Assembly: GCA_016710275.1 (NCBI GenBank)
Contig: JADJXS010000001.1
Location: 2,232,001-2,296,000 of the forward strand
DNA length: 64,000 nt
Direction of reading: 5' to 3'
Origin: Phycisphaerales bacterium
GTDB lineage: Bacteria; Planctomycetota; Phycisphaerae; UBA1845; Fen-1342
Within the stretch, counting starts at the first letter, position 1. Every line of letters begins with the position of its first letter. Position numbers and translations under genes: made by a program. The notes under the pieces were generated by a model. It did no database searches, was not told where the DNA came from, and saw nothing but the letters and a program-made list of their open reading frames with translations. Positions 20,304 to 29,439 of this stretch are shown piece by piece.

Positions 20304-21635
20304 ATGAGCAATCGTCCGCGTCTGGGAATTCTCGTCTCCGGCGGCCCCGCCCCGGGAATCAACGCAGTGATCGGCGCCGCGACCATCGAGGCCTGCAATC
20401 GCGGGTTCGAAGTGGTCGGGTTTTACGACGGTTTTCAATGGCTGTCGTCGGAGGCCTTTGACCCCGAGCAGCACGTTCTGAAGCTCACGATTCCGCGCGT
20501 CTCGCGGATTCACTTCGACGGCGGATCGATCCTGCGCATTGCGCGGGCGAACCTGCTGGATCGGGAGAGCCTCAAGGGCGGGCCGGTCCGGCCGGATGCG
20601 GCACGGGTTGAGCGGGTGGTGAAGAACCTGGGGCGGCTGGGGGTGGCCAACCTGCTGACGATCGGGGGCGATGACACGGCGCTCTCGGCGCGGTTCCTGA
20701 ATGACAGCGGCGCGGTCCGCGTCGTACACGTGCCCAAGACGATCGACAACGATCTGCCGCTGCCGCATGACATGCCGACCTTCGGCTTTTCGACGGCGCG
20801 CTACATCGGCACCGACCTGGTCAAGAACCTGATGGCGGATGCCGCGACGACGAATCGCTGGTACATCGTCACGGCGATGGGGCGGTCGGCCGGCTGGCTG
20901 GCGCTGTACATCGGGCTGGCCGCGGGTGCGACGGTGACGCTGATTCCGGAGGAATTCGGCGAGCGAACCACGGTCGGGCACATCGTGGACATCATCGAGG
21001 GGGCGGTGCTGAAGCGGCGGGTGATGAACCGGCAGGACGGCGTGGTCATCATGGCCGAGGGGTTGGCGTATCGGCTGGGGGATCGCGAGGAGCTGGAGCG
21101 GCTGCTGGGAACGAGCGTGTCGGTCGATGCGGCCGGCCACCCGCGGCTGGCGGATGTTCCGCTGGGGGATCTGATCAAGCGCGAGCTGACGGCGCGCTTC
21201 AAGCAGCGCGGCGACGCGATCGGCGTCATCACGCATGAGCTGGGGTATGAGCTGCGTTCGGCCGATCCGTCGCCCTTTGACATGAGCTATTGCCGCAGCC
21301 TGGGGTATCACAGCATCCGGCTGTTCATGCGGCCGGAGCGGCCCAAGGGCTGCGAGATGGTGACGCTGGTGAATGGGGCGCTGTCGCCGGTGAATCTGAA
21401 TGATGCGGCGGATCCGGCGACGAATCGGACGCGGGTGCGGCTGGTGGATGTGCGGTCGGATTATTATCGCGTGGCGCGGGCGTACATGATCCGGCTGGAT
21501 CGATCGGACCTGGAGATGCCGGAGCAACTGGCCCGGTTGGCGGCCGAAGCGCGGATGACGCCGGAGGAGTTTGTGAAGCGCTTTGAGGCGAGTGCGCCGC
21601 GGTTGGTGGATGGGGTTCCGGAGGGGCGGGCTTGA
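20304..21635 (+). CDS. pfp: 6-phosphofructokinase, pyrophosphate-type
   Basis: 443 residues. Converts fructose 6-phosphate to the 1,6-bisphosphate. Seen are GILVSGGPAPGINAVIG, the GGDDT motif (Asp in place of the Gly of ATP enzymes), PKTIDNDLP (Lys in place of Gly), TARYIGTDLVKNLMADA and MGRSAGWLALYIGLAAGA. The GGDD plus PKTIDND combination is characteristic of PPi-dependent enzymes, so the phosphate donor is predicted to be pyrophosphate and the reaction reversible. The start follows GGAAGCACC. The gene is divergent from rpmI. Confidence 0.88.
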   Translation: MSNRPRLGILVSGGPAPGINAVIGAATIEACNRGFEVVGFYDGFQWLSSEAFDPEQHVLKLTIPRVSRIHFDGGSILRIARANLLDRESLKGGPVRPDAARVERVVKNLGRLGVANLLTIGGDDTALSARFLNDSGAVRVVHVPKTIDNDLPLPHDMPTFGFSTARYIGTDLVKNLMADAATTNRWYIVTAMGRSAGWLALYIGLAAGATVTLIPEEFGERTTVGHIVDIIEGAVLKRRVMNRQDGVVIMAEGLAYRLGDREELERLLGTSVSVDAAGHPRLADVPLGDLIKRELTARFKQRGDAIGVITHELGYELRSADPSPFDMSYCRSLGYHSIRLFMRPERPKGCEMVTLVNGALSPVNLNDAADPATNRTRVRLVDVRSDYYRVARAYMIRLDRSDLEMPEQLARLAAEARMTPEEFVKRFEASAPRLVDGVPEGRA

Positions 21636-22184
21636 TGAGGAAGGGTTGGGGGGGCGGGGATGGAACCAGGGCCTTCAAGGCCCTGGCAACGGTGGTGCGC
21701 CCTGACGGGCAAAGAGCGATGGAACAGATTGAGGCGGTGCGGGCCGGGGTGCCATTTCGGCCGGGTGCCACCTATATGAAGGCGAATGTCAACAGACTTT
21801 CCCCGCGGACGCACCAAAATCGTGACCTTCGCAGGGGCGCCCCATGATTCGGCCAAGCACTGCCGACGCGATCCGCGCCGACGGCTGCGACTGCCTCCAT
21901 CATTCCCTCGCGTCACTCGTCCAAACCACACAAGCCGCATTGTCCTTGGCAGCCATCCTGCTTCATCACGCAAACCGTGGCGGTCAAAATAACGCCGCCC
22001 AGGCACCTATTCGGGACTCTCAAATGAGGTCCATCAGGATGGTCGAGCGTGGCAAACGTACTGCGGGTTCATTCATGTCGCGAGAACTGCGGATCGCCTG
22101 CGATCCCGTTCAATGGCACCCTCGGAACTCCGCACGCACGCAAAAGCCGACAACGCCGCTCGCTTGCGACGAGCCGCGAATCGT
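21636..22184. other. Non-coding stretch between pfp and decayed IS110
   Basis: No credible gene. It contains one copy of a dispersed two-hairpin repeat (21666-21720). The rest, from about 21780, may be flank or end sequence of the decayed IS110 element to its right; I see no terminal repeats. Confidence 0.5.
21666..21720 (+). repeat. Dispersed repeat family A (CCAGGG...CCCTGG hairpin), copy 1
   Basis: A perfect ten-base inverted repeat (CCAGGGCCTT / AAGGCCCTGG, one-base loop), then CAACG and a second hairpin GCCC-TGAC-GGGC followed by AAAGAGCGATG. Two relatives lie at 27918-27968 and 63797-63846 in the same orientation; the tail (C-GAGCG or CGAAG) also recurs. Confidence 0.75.
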
Positions 22185-23254
22185 TCAGGAAACCGTCACC
22201 GGCTCCAACAGCCGCGCGATCCGATCGCAACGGTACTCGCCGCCGCTTTTCCACATGCCCCACAACACCGCCGTCTGCAGCCGAGCCACATTGCGGCGTG
22301 CCATGCGAGCCGTCAATCCATTCTTCACCCACCTCTCATGCAGACGCGAAAACTCGCCGTCGCCGCCGACGGCGTTCATCGCCGCGCCCAGCACGGCACT
22401 TTTCAGCACACGATTCACCTGGTTCGGAACATGCAACGTCACCGATCCGCCGCTGCCGCCGGCACAGCCCGATGCCGACATACTTCCACACCGCGGCCTT
22501 GCTGCGAAATCGCCAGGGCGTGTCCAGAAACGCGAAGAACGTCGCGGCGCGGATCGGGCCATAACCCGGCAGCGACTGAAAACGCGCGATCTCGGGATAG
22601 GCTTTCGACAGTTTGAGCACGCCGCGGCGCAGCACCATCGCCTGCGTCACGGCCGCCTGATAGCCGTCAAGCAGCGTCTGGAAGTCGTCGCACCGCCTTG
22701 CGTTTGGGCAGTTGCTTGAACACGGCGGCGGTGTCTTCGGCAAAGTCGCTCTCGCGGATCATCACGCCGTAGAGCCGCGCCTGGGCGATCACGCGATTGG
22801 CTTGGCGGACGCGGTTGCGGATGCGGTCGTGATAGAGCCGCGATGCGCCGTTTGAAAATGACGCGCTCGAAGCTCTCGGGGTGGTGCACGAACTTGAGGA
22901 ATCCGCCGCGCGAGCCTGGGCCAGCTTGAGCGCGTCGATGGGGTCGTCTTTTCGTCGTCCTTGGCGACGAGAGCGTTGCGGCGTGGGTCGCAGATGCGCA
23001 CGCATTCGCCGCACTCGGTGAGGCCGCGCATGAGCCAGTCGGCGAGCGATCCTTCTTCGATGATGACGGTTCGGGGCTTTTTGACTTTTTGGAGAGCGGC
23101 GAGCACATCGGGGATGGTGGTGTTGCAGCGTTGAGAGGCGATCCGTTTGCCGGCGGGCGAGACGGCGGCGAGTTCGGTGAACTTGCAGTGAACGTCGAGC
23201 CGCGACGATTCGCTGGTTGGGTTCGATAGCTGGCTGCGTTGGATTAGAATGCAT
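22185..23254 (-). pseudogene. Decayed IS110-family transposase
   Basis: Fragments of one IS110-type transposase run along the minus strand but in several frames. N-terminal part DVHCKFTELAAVSPAGKR, KTVIIEEGSLADWLMRG-type DEDD region, the IDALKLA segment, HHPESFERVIF, NRVRQANRVIAQARLYGVM, then QSLPGYGPIRAATFFAFLDTP-YVGIG and finally SGGS... VLKSAVLGAAMNAV (C-terminal domain with its Ser). At least five frame changes occur in about 1 kb, so it cannot be translated as one protein. It is different in sequence from the two copies at 23.5 and 27 kb. Sequencing error is unlikely to account for this many shifts when neighbouring genes are intact. Confidence 0.8.
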
Positions 23255-23342
23255 GAAGGGCTCCTTGTGCGGGTAGTTCCTTATGGCGTCAGACTGAACG
23301 CCCCGCAAGGTGCCCCGCTTCATACATCTTCATGTCGACGGC

Positions 23343-23402
23343 TTCGCTGGGTGCCATGCCGCGTGTTGGGCGCTACGCCGCGTGTTGGGTGCTAAGCCGC
23401 GT
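23343..23402. repeat. Short tandem array of GCCGCGTGTTGGG-type units
   Basis: About three units of roughly 20 bases, each with TGGGTGC(C/T)A-GCCGCG-TGTTGGG. The reverse complement array (ACCCAACACGCGGCATGGCACCC) is at 27193-27290, so this array caps the other end of the large palindrome. Confidence 0.65.
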
Positions 23403-23515
23403 TGGGTGAAACTATGAAGCGGAGGTCGGGCCGGCGGCTGCACGGTTCCTGAACTCGTGGTAAACCAGCGTTTCGTGTTTGAGTCGAATCGTTGGCTTCC
23501 ACACAGGAGAAGACC

Positions 23516-24530
23516 GTGAAGAAGTTCGTCGGCGTCGACCTCCACGAGCAGCGTATCGTGGTCTGCGTTGTGAACCAAGCGCGGCAAGTGCTCACTTCGG
23601 CCCGTTTCACCAATGCCGAGTCGATCAAGCTGGCGGCCTGGTTGAAGGCGCTCGGCTCATTCGACCTGGTGCTCGAAGCGACCGCCAGCTACGAGTGGTT
23701 CGTGAAGCTGGTCGAGCCGCTGGCTGGGCGTGTGCTGCTCGCTCATCCACGCAAAATGCGGATCATCGCCGAGAGCACGCGCAAGAGCGACAAGGTGGAC
23801 GCCCGCGTGCTGGCGGAGTTCCTGGCGCTGGACATGATTCCGCCGGCGCACCGACCGACGCCGCGGCAGCAACGCACCGCAAGCTGGTGCGGCGGCGGGT
23901 GTACGTGCGGGCGCGGCAGACGTCGATCAAGAACCGCATCCGGCACGTGGCGGCCGAGTACAACGCGGACCGCGAGGATCTGTTCACGAGCGAGGGCCTG
24001 AAGTACCTGCGCGGGCTGAAGCTCGACCCCGTCGATCGCTGGCTCGTGCAGCGCCTGCTGCGCGAGTTGAAGTTGTATCGCGACGAGCTGAAGGCCGTCG
24101 ATCGGCAGCTGGCAGCCTTCGCCCGCACAGCGCCGGCCGCCGAAGCGCGCCAACGCAAGCTGCTGGATTCGATTCCGGCCGTCGGACCGGTGACGCGCGA
24201 GACGTTCCTGGCGGAGGTCGCCGGGCCGGAGCGTTTCGGCTCGCAGAAGAAGCTGACCAGCTACGTCGGCCTGGCGCCCGGACAGCGCGAGTCGGCCGGC
24301 AAGCCGCCACGACCTGGGCATCACGCACAGCGGCTCGCCGATTCTGCGCTGGGTGCTGCACCAGGCCGCCTGGCAACTGGTGCGGCGGCTCGTCGCCCTG
24401 GCGACTGACCTTCGAGCGGCTGGCCCTGCGCGCGGAAAGAAGAAGGCCATTACCGCCATCGCGCGGAGGCTGCTGTGTCTGATGCTGGCCGTCATCCGCA
24501 GCGGACGGCCGTACCAAGAACGGCCGTTAA
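23516..24530 (+). pseudogene. IS110-family transposase copy 1, two frameshifts
   Basis: IS110 recombinases have an N-terminal DEDD (RuvC-like) domain and a C-terminal domain with a catalytic Ser. Here GTG follows AGGAGA and begins VKKFVGVDLH (first Asp), then LEATASYEW (Glu), KSDKVDARVLAEF (Asp pair), and the C-terminal HSGSPILRW (Ser). Relative to copy 2, two bases are inserted near 23849 and one near 24305, so the frame shifts and returns. The reading end at RPYQERP and TAA at 24528-24530 is inferred from copy 2, which has the stop CCGTAA; copy 1 has an extra T. Length in the restored frame is about 338 residues, normal for IS110. Confidence 0.85.
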
Positions 24531-25042
24531 GCAGCGCCCTCGGCGGCCTGAGGATCCAGCGGCGCCGGCGAGTCAGCGGCGCAGCGTGCAACCGTCCACC
24601 ATGGCAGCGAAACGCGTCCGCGTGCGTAGCGCGGATGCACGGAACGAAACGAAAGCGAAGCGCTTGGTGTGGAGGAGCGGCGACGTGACGAACCGGCGGA
24701 CGACCCCGCGGCATGGCAGGAGCGCGTTCCCAATCGCGCGCTCGGCAGGGTGAATGGCGGCGTCCGTCTTGTATTTTTTCATGAGACGTCCGCTCCGGCG
24801 GATGATCTCGAATAGATGCCTGAGCGTCACGCGTCACGCCGCCCCCGCTCGTCAACATCTCCGAGGAGGCCCTCCCTCGGCCTCGGGCTCTGGGCCTGTG
24901 CGGAAGAGAGTCAGCCCCAACGTCGCGACGCCGGCTGAGATGGGACAGATCGACCGACGCCGACGGCGACGGGCCTGACGGAAGAATCTTCCAAACAGAA
25001 CCGCAGCCGCCCCTTGACACCGTTCGCTTCATAGATGCCATG
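24531..25042 (+). other. Non-coding 3' end of IS110-family copy 1
   Basis: About 510 bases after the transposase stop, nearly identical to the mirror region at 25563-26068. Small open frames on both strands (for example 24573-24830 minus) are equally conserved between the copies simply because the DNA is duplicated and have no ribosome binding site that convinces me. IS1111-type members of this family keep a structured guide RNA in this end, so the stretch is a candidate position for one. This is inference. Confidence 0.35.
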
Positions 25043-25064
25043 CCGACGGCTTTGCGTCGGCATG
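25043..25064. repeat. REP-like palindrome at the end of arm 1
   Basis: GCCGAC-GGCTTTGC-GTCGGC within CATGCCGAC...GTCGGCATG, a nine-base stem. Related hairpins are at 25536-25561 (reverse arm) and 28161-28186. Confidence 0.65.
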
Positions 25065-25155
25065 CTCCTTGACGCGACCGCGAGCGCCCGGCGCTTCCAC
25101 GCTCTTTCTCTCCGCGCTCTCTGCGCCTCTGCGAGAACTCTTGCGAAGTCCACTT

Positions 25156-25194
25156 CATGCTTACGCGGAGTACCGCGAAAGCATGCCACCCGAC
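25156..25194 (+). repeat. Hairpin family B, third hairpin only
   Basis: CATGCTTACGCGG-AGTA-CCGCGAAAGCATG: an outer CATGCTT/AAGCATG stem around an inner CGCGG/CCGCG. Same element as the end of the longer copies at 25478, 27380 and 38026. Confidence 0.65.
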
Positions 25195-25201
25195 AAGGGG
25201 G

Positions 25202-25236
<35 letters not shown>

Positions 25237-25326
25237 ACGCGGAGCGCTTCATTGCGCGTGAGAGCGGCGGAGGCACGCGATGGGGTCAAGGCGCATGTCT
25301 ACGCAAAGTGGTCGGAATGGCTTGTG

Positions 25327-25478
25327 GCATCAGGCTTCCGCCCGATGCACAGCACCGCCTGGAAGGGCGATGTCACGACGCGCCGTCCGGAAGAGCGGTG
25401 TCACGACGCGCCGCCCGGAAAGGCGGTGCCACGACGCGCTGCATGCTTACGCTGAGTACAGCGAAAGCATGCCACCCA
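25327..25478 (+). repeat. Hairpin family B, expanded copy with three 28-bp units
   Basis: Order: hairpin 1 (GCATCAGGCTTCCGCCCGATGC-type), then three direct 28-base units at 25355, 25383 and 25411 (each CCG(C/T)C(C/T)GGAA(G/A)(G/A)GCG(A/G)TG.CACGACGCG), then hairpin 3 ending CAGCGAAAGCATGCCACCC. Single-unit forms are at 27291 and 37932. Confidence 0.75.
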
Positions 25479-25535
25479 ACGGGGGCTTGAATTCCTGACT
25501 CTCCTCTCCCGTCGCCGACTCATCCCCGGACAAGA

Positions 25536-27193
25536 CATGCCGACGCAAAGCCGTCGGCATGGCATCTATGAAGCGAACGGTGTCAAGGGGCGGCTGCGGT
25601 TCTGTTCGGAAGATTCTTCCGTCAGGCCCGTCGCCGTCGGCGTCGGTCGATCTGTCCCATCTCAGCCGGCGTCGCGACGTTGGGGCTGACTCTCTTCCGC
25701 ACAGGCCCAGAGCCCGAGGCCGAGGAGGGCCTCCCTCGGAGATGTTGACGAGCGGGGGCGGCGTGACGCGTGACGCTCAGGCATCTATTCGAGATCATCC
25801 GCCGGAGCGGACGTCTCATGAAAAAATACAAGACGGACGCCGCCATTCACCCTGCCGAGCGCGCGATTGGGAACGCGCTCCTGCCATGCCGCGGGGTCGT
25901 CCGCCGGTTCGTCACGTCGCCGCTCCTCAACACCAAACGCTTCGCATTCGTTTCGTTCCGTGCATCCGCGCTACGCACGCGGACGCGTTTCGCTGCCATG
26001 GTGGACGGTTGCACGCTGCGCCGCTGACTCGCCGGCGCCGCTGGATCCTCAGGCCGCCGAGGGCGCGCTTACGGCCGTTCTTGGTACGGCCGTCCGCTGC
26101 GGATGACGGCCAGCATCAGACACAGCAGCCTCCGCGCGATGGCGGTAATGGCCTTCTTCTTTCCGCGGCGCAGGGCCAGCCGCTCGAAGGTCAGTCGCCA
26201 GGGCGACGAGCCGCCGCACCAGTTGCCAGGCGGCCTGGTGCAGCACCCAGCGCAGAATCGGCGAGCCGCTGTGCGTGATGCCCAGGTCGTGGCGCTTGCC
26301 GGCCGACTCGCGCTGTCCGGGCGCCAGGCCGACGTAGCTGGTCAGCTTCTTCTGCGAGCCGAAACGCTCCGGCCCGGCGACCTCCGCCAGGAACGTCTCG
26401 CGCGTCACCGGTCCGACGGCCGGAATCGAATCCAGCAGCGCACGGTGGCCCGCTTCGGCGGCCGGGCGCTGTGCGGGCGAAGGCTGCCAGCTGCCGATCG
26501 ACGGCCTTCAGCCGTCGCGATACAACTTCAACTCGCGCAGCAGGCGCTGCACGAGCCAGCGATCGACGGGGTCGAGCTTCAGCCCGCGCAGGTACTTCAG
26601 GCCCTCGCTCGTGAACAGATCCTCGCGGTCCGCGTTGTACTCGGCCGCCACGTGCCGGATGCGGTTCTTGATCGACGTCAGCCGCGCCCGCACGCAGACC
26701 CGCCGCCGCACCAGCTTGCGGTGCGCCGCTGCCGCGGCGTCGGTCGGCGCCGGCGGAATCATGTCCAGCGCCAGGAACTCCGCCAGCACGCGGGCGTCCA
26801 CCTTGTCGCTCTTGCGCGTGCTCTCGGCGATGATCCGCATTTTGCGCGGATGAGCGAGCAGCACACGCCCAGCCAGCGGCTCGACCAGCTTCACGAACCA
26901 CTCGTAGCTGGCGGTCGCTTCGAGCACCAGGTCGAATGAGCCGAGCGCCTTCAACCAGGCCGCCAGCTTGATCGACTCGGCATTGGTGAAACGGGCCGAA
27001 GTGAGCACTTGCCGCGCTTGGTTCACAACGCAGACCACGATACGCTGCTTGTGGAGGTCGACGCCGACGAACTTCTTCACGGTCTTCTCCTGTGTGGAAG
27101 CCAACGATTCGACTCAAACACGAAACGCTGGTTTACCACGAGTTCAGGAACCGTGCAGCCGCCGGCCCGACCTCCGCTTCATAGTTTCACCCA
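25536..27193 (-). repeat. Right arm of the 1.66-kb inverted repeat (IS110-family element copy 2)
   Basis: Reverse complement of 23403-25064, 1658 bases. Differs by small indels, mostly in the transposase, and a few substitutions. The REP-like hairpin is at 25536-25561 and the transposase is 26069-27080. Both arms together with the capping arrays make an imperfect palindrome of nearly 4 kb. Confidence 0.85.
26069..27080 (-). pseudogene. IS110-family transposase copy 2, three indels
   Basis: Same family and features as copy 1: GTG start after AGGAGA, VKKFVGVDLHKQ, LEATASYEW, KSDKVDARV, then LYRDG where one base is missing near 26513, one extra base near 26470 (restoring frame for the TRETFLAEV part) and one extra in the C-terminal PAPRKEEG region near 26170. 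The stop is TAA at 26069-26071. The C-terminal motif HSGSPILRW is intact in its frame. The indels differ from those in copy 1, so the copies decayed independently, and a chimera of the two would be complete. Confidence 0.85.
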
Positions 27194-27290
27194 GCACGGA
27201 ATGGCACCCAACACGCGGAATGGCACCCAACACCTGGGGAGCACGCCACCCAACACGCGGCATGGCACCCAACGCGCGGGATGGCATGTG
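27193..27290. repeat. Tandem CACCCAACACGCGG(A/C)ATGG array
   Basis: About four to five imperfect units of roughly 20 bases with ACACGCGG(A/C)ATGGCACCCA. It is the mirror of the array at 23343-23402 and directly precedes the hairpin family B copy at 27291. Confidence 0.65.
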
Positions 27291-27380
27291 GCATCGGGCT
27301 TCTGCCCGATGCACTGCACCGCCCGGAAGGGCGGTGGCACGACGCACTGCATGCTTGCGCGGAGTATCGCGATAGAATGG
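27291..27380 (+). repeat. Hairpin family B, copy 2
   Basis: Hairpin 1 GCATCGGGC-TTCT-GCCCGATGC (nine-base stem), hairpin 2 ACCGCCC-GGAA-GGGCGGT, then GCACGACGCACTGCATGC and a degenerate hairpin 3 (GCGCGGAGTATCGCGATAGAATG). Confidence 0.75.
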
Positions 27381-27433
27381 CGGACGCGGGTGAGCCTGGG
27401 CAGGTTCACGATCCATCACGGGAGCGGGTTGCG

Positions 27434-27808
27434 ATGTTCGTCCGACTGGCCCGCACGTTCACGTTCGAGGCCGCTCACTTCCTGCCGACGTTCCCCGAGG
27501 GGCACAAGTGCCGGCGGCTGCATGGCCACAGCTTCGCGGTGGACGTGGTGGTGGCGGGGGAGGTTGACCCGGCGCGCGGGTACCTCGTGGACTACGGCGA
27601 GATCAAGGCCGCGGCCGAACCGGTGATCGCGCGGCTGGACCACTATCTGCTCAATGACGTGCCGGGGTTGGAGAACCCCACGTCGGAGCGGATCGCGGCG
27701 TGGCTGTGGGAGCAGCTTGAGGCCGGCCTGCCGGGGTTGAGCGAGATCGTGGTGCGCGAGACGTGCACCAGCCGCTGCGAGTATCGAGGGCCGCGGGGCG
27801 GGGGATGA
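27434..27808 (+). CDS. queD: 6-carboxytetrahydropterin synthase (QueD)
   Basis: 124 residues. Converts dihydroneopterin triphosphate to 6-carboxytetrahydropterin in queuosine synthesis. FTFEAAHFLP, PEGHKCRRLHGHSF (catalytic Cys and two zinc His residues), DYGEIKAA, LDHYLLND and GLENPTSERIAAWLW all match. KCRRLHGHSF rather than the loop of eukaryotic pyruvoyl enzymes supports QueD. It sits alone between repeat-rich non-coding stretches; queC and queE are not nearby. Confidence 0.92.
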   Translation: MFVRLARTFTFEAAHFLPTFPEGHKCRRLHGHSFAVDVVVAGEVDPARGYLVDYGEIKAAAEPVIARLDHYLLNDVPGLENPTSERIAAWLWEQLEAGLPGLSEIVVRETCTSRCEYRGPRGGG

Positions 27809-27917
27809 AGCGGTGGGCTTAGGTGGATTTTCGTTGAGGCGCAGCGTGGGAGCGGCGGGGGGTGGGCGGTTGGGTTGATGAGCATGCAGTTAAGTTGATG
27901 GTGAGGGAGGCTTTGGT

Positions 27918-27968
27918 CCAGGGCCTGAAGGCCCTGGCAACGATCGAGCGCCCTGACGGGCGAAGACA
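27918..27968 (+). repeat. Dispersed repeat family A, copy 2
   Basis: CCAGGGCCT-GA-AGGCCCTGG hairpin, CAACGATCGAGC, then GCCCTGACGGGC and CGAAGACATG. Its tail merges into the 33-base tandem array. Confidence 0.75.
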
Positions 27969-28085
27969 TGCCGACGAACGCGCGTCGTTCGGGCGAAGAC
28001 ATGCCGACGAACGCGCGTCGTTCGGGCGAAGACATGCCGACGAACGTCGGGCGTGCCGACGCACGTGCGTCGTTCGGGCGCAGAC
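27961..28085 (+). repeat. 33-base tandem repeat array
   Basis: Units start at 27961, 27994 and 28027: CGAAGACATGCCGACGAACG followed by CGCGTCGTTCGGG. The third is altered (ACGTCGGGCGTGCCGACGCACG) before the shared end. No spacers, so not CRISPR. Confidence 0.85.
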
Positions 28086-28119
28086 ATGCTTACCCGGTGT
28101 ACCGCGAAAGCATGCCACC
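28085..28119 (+). repeat. Hairpin family B, third hairpin only
   Basis: CATGCTTACCCGGTGTACCGCGAAAGCATG followed by CCACC, related to 25156-25194 and to the ends of the long copies. Confidence 0.6.
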
Positions 28120-28160
28120 GTGCGCGCCACACGCGGATCGTCACCCTCGGATCGCCAAGA

Positions 28161-28186
28161 CATGCCGACACAAGGCCGTCGGCATG
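28161..28186. repeat. REP-like palindrome, third copy
   Basis: CATGCCGAC-ACAAGGC-CGTCGGCATG. Same hairpin type as at 25043 and 25536, at the downstream edge of the repeat-rich stretch and close to the end of the dockerin gene. Confidence 0.6.
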
Positions 28187-28237
28187 GCGCCCGGCCTTAT
28201 TCTTGAGCTGCCCGGCGAGGCGGTTGCTACGCCGATT

Positions 28238-29350
28238 TTACGGGCAGTCAACGCCCGGCGGCGGCGATGCGAGGATGCACGCGACGAAGGGGTCGATGTC
28301 GAAGTTGTTCAGCAGGTCATCGCCGCTGACGTCGCCCCAGCAGAGCCGCAAATCCCAGCATTCAGTCGAGCCGGTGTAACCGGCCGGCGGGGTCGGGCTG
28401 GCCGGGTCCAGAATGGCCGCGACGAAGGGGTCGATGTCGAAGTTATTGACCGCACCGTCGCAGTTGGCGTCGCCGCGCAGGCAGTCATCGGCGACCAGCG
28501 TGATGAAGCGGAAGCTGGCATTGGGCGTGTTCAGCACGTCCACGCTGGTGCCCGAGACCGGATCGAGCACGCCGACGCGCGTGCCGCCGGACCAGAGGAT
28601 GCGTCCGTTGCCGAGGCGGTGAACGCCGCGCGGCGAGGTCGGCAGCGTCCAGTAGTTCAACTGAACGCCCGTTGAGTCGTAGCGATAGATGCCGAAGGGG
28701 GCGGTGAAGCCGGCGGCGAGGATGTCGCCGTTGGCGTCGGCATACAACTGGTTCGGGAAGTCGATGCCGGTGATGCCGTCGGAATTGTGCCAGGTGGACA
28801 GGAAGCTGCCGGAGAGGCTGAAGCGGTTGATGTCGTCGCCGATGGAATCGCCGATCAGCACGTCGCCGGCCCGGAAGAGGATATCGCGCGGAGCGCCGGC
28901 CCCGGCCAGCGCGAGATCGGCGAAAGTGGTCTGACCCGTCCCATCCAGCTCGAAGCGCTGCACGGTGTTGGGGGCCAGCCCGCCGATCACGGAGACGTAG
29001 AGCTGATTGCTGTGCAGTGCGATTGAGTAGGGCTGGTCGAGGCCGTTGTTCGCCGCATTTGCCAGGGTCTGAATGTACAGCCGGTTGGCGCCGTACTCGA
29101 ACACTGCATCGGCCGTCTCATCCACCATGTAGTAGTTGCCGCTGCCGTTGCGGACCACCTTGATGACCTGCTGCATGTTCGAATCGCCGGCGATGTAATT
29201 GTTGTTCACGAGGCTGCCGTCGAAAGCGTCGAAGGCCCAGACGTTGTCGAATCCGGTGCCGGTGTTGGGGATCAGAAGCACGCCCGCGGCGGCGGGGCAG
29301 GCGAGGAACAATGCAAGGAACGTCAACCCGAATCCTGAGAACCGCTTCAT
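28238..29350 (-). CDS. Secreted protein with beta-propeller-like region and C-terminal dockerin-like repeats
   Basis: 370 residues. Signal peptide MKRFSGFGLTFLALFLACPAAA. The mature part has repeated strand-rich units (GNYYMVDETADAVFEYG, QPYSIALHSNQLYVSVIGG, PRGVHRLGNGRILW) consistent with a beta-propeller. The end carries two EF-hand-like units, GDANCDGAVNNFDIDPFVAAIL and GDVSGDDLLNNFDIDPFVACIL, the dockerin-like pattern common in Phycisphaerae exported proteins. These may dock to a surface scaffold or act in sorting, which is not established. A promoter candidate lies upstream at 29440-29468. Confidence 0.85.
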   Translation of the reverse strand: MKRFSGFGLTFLALFLACPAAAGVLLIPNTGTGFDNVWAFDAFDGSLVNNNYIAGDSNMQQVIKVVRNGSGNYYMVDETADAVFEYGANRLYIQTLANAANNGLDQPYSIALHSNQLYVSVIGGLAPNTVQRFELDGTGQTTFADLALAGAGAPRDILFRAGDVLIGDSIGDDINRFSLSGSFLSTWHNSDGITGIDFPNQLYADANGDILAAGFTAPFGIYRYDSTGVQLNYWTLPTSPRGVHRLGNGRILWSGGTRVGVLDPVSGTSVDVLNTPNASFRFITLVADDCLRGDANCDGAVNNFDIDPFVAAILDPASPTPPAGYTGSTECWDLRLCWGDVSGDDLLNNFDIDPFVACILASPPPGVDCP

Positions 29351-29439
29351 GTGTGACCCTTCTTTCTTTCCTCGTGGCCTCGCCTCATGCGGCCCGGCAC
29401 GACGACCATTGCCTGGCCGGCGGCCGATTCGCGACGGTT

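Larger units (their letters stand above)
23403..25064 (+). repeat. Left arm of a 1.66-kb inverted repeat (IS110-family element copy 1)
   Basis: The whole segment is repeated in reverse orientation at 25536-27193. Boundaries are where the two copies stop matching: on the left at TGGGTGAAACTAT, on the right within the hairpin GCCGACGGC...GTCGGCATG. The arm includes about 113 bases, a broken transposase (23516-24530) and about 534 bases of non-coding sequence. Copies differ mainly by short indels. Confidence 0.85.
27809..28237. other. Non-coding stretch of stacked repeats
   Basis: After queD there is about 100 bases without recognisable content, then repeat family A copy 2, an array of 33-base units, a partial hairpin family B element and a REP-like palindrome. 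Nothing here looks like a gene. Confidence 0.7.

Noticed and set aside
22185..23254. Several separate small genes in the decayed IS110
   Set aside because: They are adjacent fragments of one transposase in shifted frames.
24573..24830. An 85-residue open frame on the minus strand (and its mirror at 25770-26027)
   Set aside because: It is present in both arms only because the DNA is duplicated; no ribosome binding site or family feature was convincing.
27961..28085. Possible CRISPR array
   Set aside because: Units are directly adjacent with no unique spacers, and no cas genes are present.
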